A DNA stretch of 64,000 nt from Pratylenchus scribneri. Its lineage: Eukaryota > Nematoda > Chromadorea > Rhabditida > Pratylenchidae. Each line of letters begins with the position of its first letter. Position 1 is the first letter of the stretch. The notes below the pieces were generated by a model. It ran no database searches. It saw only the letters and a program-made list of their open reading frames with translations, and was not told where the DNA came from. The stretch spans positions 186,001 through 250,000 of the forward strand of contig JAQSEB010000108.1 of the NCBI GenBank assembly GCA_030063045.1. Direction: 5' to 3'. Made by a program: the position numbers and the translations under genes. Positions 12,862 through 24,365 of the stretch are shown piece after piece.

Positions 12862-13371
12862 CTTAACTTAAATGTTTTGATTAAAAAAACATATGCTCTA
12901 TACATTTGAAAATTTTTTTGATGATTAAATCTTGCTTATAAAACTAGTTTCGTTATATTTTCTATCAAATTTGAACTATTTACTAAATTCATTTAAAGAG
13001 AAAAAGCGAGATTTTATGAATGATAATAGTGAAATTCCTATGAAATAAATAAAATATAAAAAAGCAAAAAAGACTGATGAATATCTATTTAATTTGCTAG
13101 CAAATGCTTTTCGAGAAATTAGCTCGGATGAAAATTATGAAGAAAATATTTTTAAAATTTTAGGGATCTGTGATGTAATAATACCGACTTTTTATAAAGG
13201 ATCTTTGAAGTTTTAATCGAGCTTTAAATTTGTATATAATTTTAACTTTTTATATGATTCGGTTATGGATATGGAACAATGAAAAAATATTTTTAAATTT
13301 TTAAAATACTTTTAAATATTATTTGAACTAGTCTGTAATCTGCTTTGTTTTCGATCCTAGGACCAAAATTT
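12862..13371. other. Intergenic, no recognised gene
   Basis: AT-rich. A short open stretch on the plus strand (about 13060-13215) reads KTDEYLFNLLANAFREISSD and ends at a stop near 13215. I do not recognise it and see no partner exons. Confidence 0.3.
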
Positions 13372-13760
13372 TTGTATTACGACATTTGCGGATGCGAAAA
13401 TTGCGGTGAAACAGTCCTGGTGTTGATGGTTGTAAAGTTGCTCTAGCATTGTTTATAGCATTTTATTAGGCATAAAATTAGGTATGAAATGATAACAAAA
13501 GCATTAGACAATATTGTATGTGCACTAAGTTATGGCCAAAAACGACCGGAATCAAAATTTGAATTAAACCAATGATTTTTTGTTCTTATATTAAATCGAT
13601 AAATTCCCAATAATAACAATACTTCTAATATCATTTTAATTAATTTAATGCTTAATAAAATGCTAGAAACAATGCCAGAGCAGTTTTACCACCATCGATA
13701 CTAAACCATTTCATCCGCAATTGTCGCGACACAATTGTCGTAGCCGAAATGATTGTGTAA
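13372..13760. mobile_element. TIR element (MITE-like)
   Basis: Long imperfect inverted repeat. The left arm contains AAGTTGCTCTAGCATTGTTT and TAGCATTTTATTAGGC; the complement of the right arm contains AAACTGCTCTGGCATTGTTT and TAGCATTTTATTAAGC. There is no coding capacity. One arm alone recurs at about 60539-60685. Confidence 0.7.
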
Positions 13761-13879
13761 TTGAAAAAAAATAATAGTTAAAATTTTGTAAAAATTGGAA
13801 CATTATCTTATTAGAGATAGTCAATATCAATACAATAATAATTATATTTCCAATATGTTTATTCGTTAAATTTCTATTC

Positions 13880-15671
13880 TTAACATAAGAATTTCGTAAT
13901 GCAAATATTGTCTACTACATTCACGAAAAACATTCGATGCATTGTGTTATTTGAGGGAGGCAAAGAATTCATGGGATCAATATTCATTATTGCATATTTG
14001 CCCAATTTTATGAAGCGATCAAAAGTACGAAAAAAAGATTTGTGCATATGTGGATTTATGAGAAACTCATGATGATGCACTTCAATATTTATTTGACATA
14101 TTATAGGTAATTGGTCAAAATGTTCTGAAATATGTATTGTAAAAAAAATTTTAAGGCAATATAAGGATTTAAAAACTGATTTTTAAGCATTTTCAAATTT
14201 TTAAAATTTTGTTAAAAAAATAAATCTGCAAAAAATATTTATAAAATCTAAAATTAATAAAAGATTCTAAAAAATAATTTTAAATTTTTATTAGCAAAAA
14301 ATTCGAACCTACAAACTGTTCAAGAATTCCAAATTCTGCACCTTCTACATCAATTAACATTAGATCAACTGGTCTTCTCGAGTTATATAGGAATAAAAAA
14401 TCAAAAATACTCAATTGTTGTTTAATTTTCTTCTCAATTTTTCCACCATCTTTAAATAATAAGAGAATTATTAATTATATAGTTGAGTTGAATAGAAAAG
14501 AGCTGATTTCATTTTCAGAAAATCTATACAATTAAAACCGAAATTGAAAATTTTTGATAATAAACCGAAAATTAATTATCCAAACTGAAAGCGATATTTT
14601 TGAAAAACGATTAACCAGAATTTAAAACCAATTCTTTTCTTATCTAAAACCGATTCTGTCCTCCTACTTAATAATAAATTTTACAATTTCGCGTTTATAT
14701 TTAATATTTCACAAAAATTTTTTTATAATATTTATATATTTCTTATTCACAAAATTTACCTAAACTATAAACATTTTCTATTTGCTGATCTGTTGTTTCC
14801 GATCCAACTGAAGCTTGTACAAATTCACCACGAAGCTGATCCTTTACTAAATCCTCATTAATTTCCACTGTTGGATCGACTGCTAGGAAATGGCATTCCG
14901 GATAGAAATTGCTCAAATTTGTTTCCACCCAAATTAATTGTCCCACTCCTATAACAAATAAAAAAAAACAATTGTGATTAATGGAATTAGTAACAAAATA
15001 GTAAAATAAAACTTTAAATATATATCTTTAAAGCGTTGAATTATCAAATTAAATTTTTAAAAAATTGCCTAATGTAATGATCGAACACTGATATGGTTTT
15101 GATAATTTTTTTGAAAATGTGGCAAAATATTTTATTTCACCAGATGCATCGGCAAGCAGTTTCAATGGCTTTAATTTGACCAATTCAGGAAGCCAAATAT
15201 CCTGTTTAAATTTATATTTATGAAAATTATTTTGTATTTTATCCGATAATAACTAATTTTTTGATCAATTATTTAGAAATGCAATTCGAATAATATATGT
15301 GTTCCTGTTCCTATTTAAGAATTATAATTAAACATTCATTCAATTATTTTAAAATCATATTAAAAAATATAAAAATTACATTAAAATGTTCAGGAATTTT
15401 TTTTAATGTTGCTACCAGATCAATTGTTCCATTCATAAATTTTCTTAAAGGAAGACCTTCCATTTGCTTTTTCAATGCATTTTGAAAATTATATGTTTTT
15501 GCTAAACAAACATCGGAACGCTGAAAATTATAGATCACATTGAAAAAAATTATATCTTACAAAAATTTTATCGCAAGCAAACAATACTATTAACAAAATA
15601 ACAATTAGCCAAAAGTAAAAATAAATTTTATTGATATTATTAAATTTGATTAGTATATTTTTTCTCATCAT
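13880..15671 (-). CDS. FkbM-type SAM-dependent methyltransferase, 319 aa
   Basis: Predicted membrane-anchored O-methyltransferase of the FkbM family, which is expanded in nematodes. Exons: 15561-15671, 15380-15520, 15069-15201, 14760-14948, 14309-14449, 13880-14124, totalling 320 codons with the stop. The anchor is IYFYFWLIVILLIVLFAC. Family blocks are CSIITLGVGQLIWVETNL (SAM-binding glycine region), YPECHFLAVDP, FVQASVGS, VDLMLIDVEGAEFGILEQF (the hallmark D-x-EGAE) and ICQINIEVHHHEF. The intron after exon 3 begins with GC, not GT (exon ends at 15069): reading through SIITL-GVGQ requires it, and phases agree. Substrate unknown; sugar O-methylation is plausible given the neighbours. Confidence 0.9.
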
Positions 15672-16445
15672 GAAATTAAATTTTCAAATTGTTAAATAAT
15701 TCATTAAATTGTCAATAAATAAAGTACTAAAAATCTTTTTGAATTCTTACTTAAAGAAACAATTTATTATCGTTTGACTCATCTCCCAGTTAATCATCAG
15801 CTTCTAAGAACTACTGATTTTCTTTATATATAAATCCTGTTTTTCATCTCTTGATGATTTTCAATTAAAATTAGCTTAAATTATTTTTTCATACCTTCAC
15901 TCTCTCACTCCTTTTGAAAATTTGATTCGAATTTCGAATCCCTTGCTAGATGGGTGGGTAGGGGACGGCTAATGCCAATGGAATGAGAAATTTGATAAAA
16001 AAATATGTAAAATTCTCTTTAATAGTAATTAATGGATAATTAATGGCTTAAAATTAGAGATCGAAAAGAAGCAAAATCTCGCGAGAGGATATATCGTCTC
16101 GCAAACATGCAAAATCTCACAATCGAGATCTTCTTGTTGGAACTTTTTTTGTGAAATTTTTGCAATATCTCGCTAGAACTTTCCTCAAAATCATTCTCGG
16201 AAAAAATCTCACACCAAGAAAAATTTTTGCTACGTGGCTATTTTTGGCTAAATTTTTCATTGCGCAGCCATTTTTGGCTAAATTTTTTTTAAAATTTTGT
16301 CCTATATGGCCATTTTTAGGTAACATTTTCATTGTGGGACAATTTTTGACTAAAATTCACTATTTATGGATTATAAAAAGAAATATTTTATTTAACAAAT
16401 ATTTATATTCAAATTTCAATGTGCATCATTAATCGTCAAATTTTT
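15672..16445. other. Intergenic with dispersed repeat words
   Basis: Positions 16070-16140 carry clusters of ATCTCGC-like words. Positions 16205-16340 carry repeats of TTTTTGGCTAAATTTTT alternating with ACGTGGC or GCGCAGCC, a family also present near 9030 and 10390. Near 15969 there is a minisatellite-like word, GCCAATGGAATGAGAAA, possibly a fragment of the 21-bp unit. No gene seen. Confidence 0.5.
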
Positions 16446-19400
16446 CTATAAATAAGGTGATAATGATATATTTCCAAATTTATCCATTTTCAGTGGCAAC
16501 CATTCATAGGGGAAAAAATCGTGAGGGTTAACATGAAGACAGCGGTTGCCACAAATTTCGCTTTCACACATATTTTCGCAATCCGGATAATAAATACGGC
16601 TATTATCAGGCATTAAGTAACCAATCCACCATGCAAATGTTGAAGCATGTGCTGTGATAATCATTGTTTCACAATTTGAAACAGCAAAACAAAATTCTTC
16701 GCTGCGACTTTTAAGTTCAGATATGGAAAATCTTCTAATTGACTGTAATATTTCAAATTAATTTATATAAAAAAGCGAGGCCATAAAATTTTGAATAATA
16801 TTCTTAATTTTGGAATTCGAAATTAATTGAATTTAGTAATGTTTTCTTTTGCAATTTTCAATAAAGTAATTATATAAATAAAATAAAATAATTATATAAA
16901 TTTTTATATTTTATGTTTAGCTTTAGTTATTGTTCCTTTAAAAATAGTACTATTTTTATTTACCAAAAAAATCAATTTTATCACTCATCAGACATTTAAT
17001 TTTTAAAAATTTTAATTTGTTAAATTTTTATATTGCAAAGGACACTCTATATCTTCGAAGTAATTGAGCAATAAACCAAATAGCTAAACTATTTAGAATT
17101 TATATTCGATAGTAATACTACTCAACTCTCAATTCATCAAGCATCTATATATTTTTATTTTCGTGTAACTTTTAAGATATTCTATTTTGGTTTATTATTT
17201 TAATAGCTTACATTATCAATTATACGAATTTCTTCGATGAAATTTTTATCATCGCCAAATAAAATTATAGATATATTCGAATATTTTATCTAAAATTTTT
17301 ATAATTTTCTTTAAAATATTTCAAATACTTTTAAAGTAGCCAGAACATAATTTATGGCTGCTTCAGTATGAATAATTTTCGAATGGATCCCCATTTGAAT
17401 AAAATCACCTCGCCTAATATGTACACAAAGTTTATGGGATTTTAGATCATTTCTAAAATATAAAAATTTATAAAACATTGTTCAAACTTAAATTAATAAA
17501 TAAAATTCTTTAATATATTTTTAAATAACCTGAATAAATTTGTACGGTAGTCAAGCATATTTTTCTTTAATGTATCATTAAAATATAATATTTCGCGCAC
17601 AATATTTTTAAAGCCCGTAAAATATTTTGGTGATTGAAAATAATCCCCGGATAATTGTATATATTTCGCCGTTTCATTCAAAAGTCTATAAACAAAATTT
17701 TAATAAATTTCATTTATGAATTTTTATTTTTTGCAGGGTTAAATTATTTTTTCTAATTGCCTTATTCAGAATATGGGGATCAATTAGGTAAATCAAAATC
17801 GTATTATTTTAAACTCAAAAATATTAAAACTTTTAAATATAACAGAGATTATTTTTAATATTGAAAAATTTGACCCGGTAGAAAACCTATTCCGGAGATT
17901 TTTGTTTTTCTTTCGAAATTATCCAAAATTAACTATAGATATAAATGTATTTGCTTAAAAATCAGTTCTCGATATATGGAATAAAAGTACAAATCGGCAA
18001 TAATTACATAAATGAAAGGCAACCATTTATTTAAAAATGACGGAAATTTAAAAAAATATTCTGCAGAAATTTTATTTTTTTTATCAAATCGATTAGAATT
18101 ATTAGAATGAGCTCTGTAAAATATTTATTTATAACAATAGTAAATTTTTCTTTACTGCTGGATGGGTATGAATTAGTTTGTTTTTATAGTTTAGGAATAC
18201 ATATTGATTAGTTTTTGAAAGACATGATTACCTAATAAATAACATAGAATTTTTTCCTTTCATTTAAAAATAAATAAAATTAATAGATTAAATTTACTTA
18301 AAAGGATTTTCATATTGGCAACAATGATTGCCAAATTGAACAAGCTTTAAGTCTTCTTTTCCAATTTTCTAAAATAAAAAAAATTTAATAAAATTTCGTT
18401 AATTATTTTACCTTGAAATTAATAATTTTCGAAATATTAGGGAAAATATTTTCAAATTCATCTTTATATTTTTGTAAACATGCTGATGGTTGAAAAAAAA
18501 CTGTTCGATTCAATCGCAATCCAATAGTGTACAAGGAAATAATTCGCCAAATCTAACAATTTGTATTAAATTTTTTGAATATTTTTAAATATTTTTGACC
18601 ATATTTCCAAATCCAGAACAATCCGATTTTAAACGATAACTTCTTTGATAATCATCAAAATAATCCGCAAATGTGGTTACTGCAATTGGTCTTCGGATCA
18701 TTGTGTCTGTGAAGGTCGATGTGAGAAATCTTTCTTCACCATTTGCTTAAAAATATTCCAAAAATTAAAAAAATGGCTTAAATTTGCATCCACTAATTTA
18801 AATAAAAAAATAATATTACAATTATCGATCACAATTTCTTCTTTATGAAAATATTTAAATAAAAAAATAATGAAGATTGTTATTTTACATCGTAAAGATG
18901 GGGATATCTGGCGGTTGTATGATTGCTAACCGCGACCAACAGAACTATATTGGCGGCGACCGGCGAATTGACGACTACGATTGGAATTTGGGAGCGTGTA
19001 AAGAGGAAAGATTGAAAGTTTGGAACACTATTTTCTTCCCTTACACTTTTCACTACCTTTCGAGCTCTTATTCTAACCGTAATTAACCTACTCTTTAAGC
19101 TAATATAAAAATAGCATATACATACATGCTTAATTGTTCTCTTTACACCACCATTGGTGGCAGTGAGTCGACCGGTTATACTATTATACTATGAATTAGG
19201 GTTGCAACTCCGTCCCCGCGAGGGTCACCCCCGACGGGGATTCCCGAGGATTTTGGGCCTCAACTTCGTCCCCGTCCCCGAAGGTCCACCCCCGTCAATC
19301 CCCGTCCCCGAAAGTTCACCCCCACGGGGGTACGGGGGTGAACATTCACCCCATATTATTGGATTTTTCAAGGAAAATGGGATATGATAAGGAAATTTTT

Positions 19401-21243
19401 AGTAGATTTTTGTAGAATTTTGTTAATTTTTTCGCTGAGCTGCTCTTGATGATCTTGTGTTATGGATCCTAGACCTAACAAAATCATTTCTTATGGTTAA
19501 TTTAGGGTGCTAGTCAAGAATCTGACATCCTTTTAATGATGACCTTAGGGCTAATTGATATCCCTTTCCAGGTGTTGAACTGTGAGAGTACAGTTGTTCC
19601 TAGATTAATTCCGCTATTTGACTAAGTTTTAATTCCGCCTGCTGGTCAACTAAGAATAACGCCTTTTCTTAGATTATTCCGCCTGCTTAGTTTATTGGAT
19701 AATTCCACCTGAGTAAAATAAAAGAAAGGGAATCCTAGTTACCCTCGGACATTACAATACAGTACACCCTATTATTGAATACAAAAATACACCGAATTTC
19801 ATATTATATTATAAATAAAAACATATTTCAAATGACCGAATGTGTAAGGTGTAACTGGCGATGGACAATAGCATCTCGCCAATAAAGTCAGTGATTTTGA
19901 CGAGCCTTAGCTCATCAGCCAATTAACCAATTTAAATGACTTAAAGTACATTTAATAGTCCCAAATGTTGGCTATCCAAAGGTATATTGAACATCCAAAA
20001 CTGAAAGCTTTGACCAAGATTTGGCCAAAAATTTAGAAAAATTGCTTTTGATTTTGCAACTAGGCATGTAGGGACATATTTTTGCCAAAACATTACATTT
20101 TTGGAATATACTACTAGATAGCCGATACTTAGAGCTAATAAATGCAACTTAGATTATTTAAATTGGTTAATTGACTGATGAGCTACGATTTATCAAAATC
20201 ACTGAGACGCTACTGATCGATACGCTAATGATAAATATCCCAATTCCCAACCTTGTGTAACTGGCACCATCACCTTAAAACGATTCAGAACAGGAAGAAA
20301 TTGGATAGGAAATTGGAATAAATGACGATGTAAAATAAATTTACGTTAATAATTTAGTGAAATTTTAGTAAATTTTTCTTCAGAAATTTTTTTTTAAAAA
20401 TAAGATCTTTTAAAAAATTTTGCTCATCCCCGTACTCCCGCGAGGATCCCCGTGAGGGCCCCGTGAAGGTCACCCCCGTCCCCGTCCCTGAGGTTGCCAC
20501 CCCCGATCACCCCCGCCCCCGTGCATCCCGCCCCCGACCTTCGAGGGCGCAACCCTACTACGAATCCCCTTCCTAAATCACGAAACATCGAATAGGGGAA
20601 AATCACGAAAGATCGAAAATTTTAATTTTTTATTTTGATATATTCGACGCGTCTCGATGAGTTGATCACGAATATGCACACAAAAAAATGGCCATTTTAA
20701 TAAAATACGTAAATCTTTTGAAATTTTAAATGGTTATAACTTTTTTATTTTTTTGAATTGTGCGAATTCAATAGAATATTTGGGATCAGCAGCTCATCGA
20801 GACGCGTAGATTTCGAAATAAAAAATGTATCCACAATTTCAAATTTTCAATATTTGGTGATTTTTTTCCTATTCGAAGTTTCGTGATTAGGGGTTTCGTT
20901 ATAACGCGCGTCGGCCGGCTGCCATATGTCCTTTTCCATAAAAACTGCTTTTTAAAATAATAATATTCTTAAAAAATTGCGTAATTAAAAGTGACAGAAA
21001 AAATTTATAACCTAATTTAGAAAATAACATTTGAGTTTGCTTTTTGTAATCCATTATCTCTTCAAAAGATTGAATATGGTTGATTTTATTCTAAAATAGA
21101 TAATTTTTATTTTAATTAGATTAAATTTTTACCTTCTCATGGAATTGATATAATAATTTGACAGCATTAAAAATGAATAGTATAATTAAATAAATTAGCC
21201 ACATTTTGGCTGTTTTCTTTTTCCATTTAAATAATTTAGACAT
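16446..21243 (-). CDS. GT11-type fucosyltransferase, copy 2, 400 aa
   Basis: Predicted Golgi alpha-1,2-fucosyltransferase-type enzyme. Exons: 21133-21243, 21012-21090, 18600-18745, 18412-18552, 18298-18368, 17530-17685, 17329-17452, 17212-17289, 16446-16742, totalling 401 codons with the stop. Exon 1 encodes a KWKKK tail and the anchor MWLIYLIILFIFNAV. Landmarks are SDCSGFGNM-IWRIISLYTIGLRLNRTVFF, FGNHCCQYENP, LCVHIRRGDF (intact GDP-fucose motif), SIILFGDDKNF and ASTFAWWIGYLMP. Exons 1-2 are separated from the rest by a 2.27-kb intron packed with transposons. Joining them rests on matching phase (1 to 1) and on the need for an anchor, and is slightly less sure than the rest. Exon lengths 71, 124 and 78 are identical to those in copy 3. 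Confidence 0.9.
19197..20557. mobile_element. 1.36-kb element with GC-rich inverted ends
   Basis: Begins TAGGGTTGCAACTCC and ends GCGCAACCCTA. Both ends run into about 100-150 bp of CCCCG-rich sequence that contrasts sharply with the AT-rich surroundings. The interior contains a nested inverted-repeat element (19851-20240). A shorter relative lies at 33490-33922; both share CCCCATATTATTGGATTTT. No transposase frame is seen. Confidence 0.7.
19851..20240. mobile_element. TIR element nested in the GC-ended element
   Basis: Inverted arms: TCAGTGATTTTGACGAGC with AGCTCATCAGCCAATTAACC on the left, and their near-complement ending around 20240 on the right (GGTTAATTGACTGATGAGCT). It lies entirely inside 19197-20557, so it probably inserted later. 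Confidence 0.6.
20559..20901. mobile_element. TIR element with GACGCGTCTCGATGAG arms
   Basis: The ends are CGAATCCCCTTCCTAAATCACGA and the complement of TCGTGATTAGGGGTTTCG. Internal arms contain GACGCGTCTCGATGAG and its inverse CTCATCGAGACGCGT. It abuts the previous element. The GAGACGCGTC core also occurs in the element at 44599-44902. Confidence 0.65.
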
Positions 21244-21482
21244 GAAGTTAAAAGAAAAACAATTAAAAGTTAGCAAACAAATTAAGATACTGATGCATTC
21301 TATGATAATTAAATCAAGAATTTTATTAAAATTCGATTTTGTTTATTTGCCATTTCTTAAGCTTTATTCACTAAATTTAAATCATTTATTTTGTTAAGAT
21401 TAATTATTCTATATTCTGGCATAATCTCAGATTTATTTAAAAATTTTGCTAGTAAAAATTCTTTTTTATAGAATTTTAATTA

Positions 21483-23340
21483 TCATAGCATATGAACTAT
21501 AGATTGTAATCTATTTAAAAAATTTGGTAGTAAATATAGTACAAAAAATAATGATTCCATACAATTTGATCCTATCTATATAGTATAAAAATATCTATTT
21601 ATTTATTTATATTTATATAAAACAAAAAACCTACCATAAAAATTCAAAAAATTATGATGTACTATTATTTTGTAAAATTGTAAAATGGGCCAATAGTATA
21701 AATAAATGCAATAATATGATTTGCCAATTTTTTTCCATAGAATATCAATGAAATTTAAAGGCAATTTAAAAGATTCATAATCAACAAATTCAGCATATTT
21801 AATCGTTATTAAACAAATAACGATTATGATAATTTCAAAAATTGGTTGCAATGGCTGAAAAAATTTAATAATAATTTTACATATTAAATTCAATTCTAAC
21901 TTGTAAGAAATATTATTATTTTTCATTTTTCACATATTTTAATACCATATTATTTATTCCATTAATTGACTTATAATTCATCAGGAAAGAATTATTTTTC
22001 GGCAAATTTTAAGAAATTATTAATGATGATTTAATTTAAAAAGGATATATTTTATTTAAAAAGAATACTTTACAAAACATACCTTAAATGGCAAATTTAT
22101 GAATAGTAATATCACTGAATAAAAAAAAATGCATATTATTTTTGCATTTTTTATATAAAATGTTGCTTTAAAATTGATTGTAATTTCTGTATTTCCAAAA
22201 TAAAAGCCAATAAGAATTTGCCAAAAATATGCAAAAGTGAAGAAAAGAACCGATTTTTCAGCAATATATTGTAATAATATACGGAAAATAATCGAAATTA
22301 TTATGATTGTAGTGAATATAATTGTTGTAGAAATTTTCTCAACATCTTTTCTCTTTTTAACATCGTTGAGTATTAACATAAATGCATAAAAATGCATTTC
22401 CACAGAAACTAACCATGTAGTTGAAAAGTAATTGGGTGATGATGGCTAGAATTTATAATGGAATTTTAAAATTCGAATCATTATTTTTCTTAAATAAATA
22501 GTTTTTTGGATCATTGGTGTAGACTAAATAAAATTTGTAAATTCCTATAATAAATGATTGAAGCGATTTGTTAGAAATAGCCACTAGATAAGGAGAAATT
22601 ATATGATTTTACATTTTACTAATTATCAATTTAAACAGTGAACACTTTTTTTAATAAAAATAAGGTTGTATTATTGTCGCTTTCAAATCGAAGAACGAAG
22701 AGTTCTTTTGCGGTTCTTCTATTGATTCGACTTCCTTTTGATTTCATTTTTTTAAAAATTTTCCTTTTTATGATTCGATTTTAAAGTTTATTTGTTTTAC
22801 CATTTATTGAATAATAACTAATAAAATATTCTAACAATAATGCAGTGATCTGACTTCATTCAGAGATCAAAAAATTTGAATCAAAAAATAAAATAATAAA
22901 AAATATCTATAACATTTTTAAATTTACCTTTAATACATTCTGTATGTTTGTTTGAAAGAAAAATGCCATGAAAGCATTTTCAATCAGCTCATCAAATTGT
23001 TCATTGTTCAGAACAAAATAGCCAATAAAACAAGTCAATAAAATAAAAATTGTATATATTATTAGTCTCTTTGAAGTTCTATAAAGAATTATTTGAGAGA
23101 GATCCGTCAAAGTAAATTGTTCTATATTCATTTGTTGTCCAAATTCATAGCCGATAATTAATAGAATACTAATTAATAAAAAATAAAATACTAAAAAATC
23201 AATAAAAGATTTAAGCATATTTACATATTTATCCCGTAGTCACCATTTGCAAAGATAAGGTCATTGGATGATTTTAATAATATACAAATGACTATTGGTG
23301 TCCTTATGAGTTCAATAAAAGCGCAATGAAATTCTTTCAT
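21483..23340 (-). CDS. Acyltransferase-3 (OafA/OAC-like) membrane protein, about 342 aa
   Basis: Multi-pass membrane protein of the acyltransferase-3 family, which moves acyl groups onto sugars or lipids. Exons: 23225-23340, 22928-23168, 22083-22445, 21635-21854, and probably 21483-21571, giving 343 codons with the stop. If the fourth exon reads through instead, the stop is at 21603. Family landmarks are ANGDYGIN (usual NGYLGVD), a basic stretch YRTSKR after the first helices, TWLVSVEMHFYAFML (usual SWSLSVEEQFY) and GKSYYCIYLYYWPIL (usual GKISYSLYLWHWP). The conserved His expected in helix 1 near FH is not evident (ICILLKSS there), so catalysis is doubtful, or the N-terminus is incomplete. 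The start at 23340 is the first Met before the homologous region. Confidence 0.75.
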
Positions 23341-24365
23341 AAGTGCAATTTAAAACTATAATTTAGAAAAATTATTTTATATTTTATTAATTAAGTATTA
23401 AAAACGAAAAAATTCATAAACAAAATCAATTATTAACATTTAAAATTCACTTTGAATTCTCAGAGATATAGATCGGATAAGAAGATATAAAACAAGAATA
23501 GAAAGCGAGAAGAATATTTTAAATTGTTTCTAAAGGTCTAGCTAACTAGGTAGTCTCATAAAAATATTTCAGTATAATTTATATTTTCCATATTTCAATT
23601 ATTTTGACAAAGTATGCTATTGTAATTAAATCTTACTAATAAGATAACGAAAAATAAAATTTAAATAATATCTAAATTTTTATTCAAATCAAATTGCTTA
23701 ATGCCTGAAAAATATTTTTAAATTATATGAAAAAAAAATAGATAATTTTAATTCATTAATTTCTCTACATTTTTTTCTTAACCATAATTCTATTAATTTC
23801 TTTGTTATCTTTTTTGTTATGAGAGAATCTCGAAAACGTGAAAAGTTAAAAGAGTTGGTTGAATTCGAGTTTTCCCTGTGGGTAAATTTGAATAACATTT
23901 TAATTTTTAACTAACAGGTGAATGTTCTGAAATTTTTCCTCTAAATGATTGGATAGTTTCTAAATTTCTATTTGGATTCATGTCATCCTTCCATTTTAAT
24001 AATTTAGACTCACATAAAATTTTGAAAACTACCTAATATTTAGAACTACGTCCTTTTACATAAGATAACGAAAATATCAAGAAGCATTCAATTCATCTAT
24101 TAGGAAAAAATTATTTACATTTAATTTACCTGAGGGAAAAATTCGAAATCGACCAACTACTTACTATTTCTAGTTCTATTCTCCTTCTTATATGCTTATT
24201 AGTAAAGAAAGAATAATATAAATAGGATTTAGTATTTAAAGATGCTATTGCTATACCTCAACTCTTGATTATCAAACGGAATATTGATTTCCGCTATATA
24301 ATATGTTTAGGAGAGATTGCGGAAGTAATTTATTCAATAAAATTAAAATTAATTATTATTTAGAT
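23341..24365. other. Intergenic, no gene seen
   Basis: AT-rich spacer between the divergently oriented acyltransferase-3 (-) and GT92 (+) genes, so it should hold both promoters. I see no recognisable coding exon, RNA gene or long inverted repeat. Confidence 0.4.
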
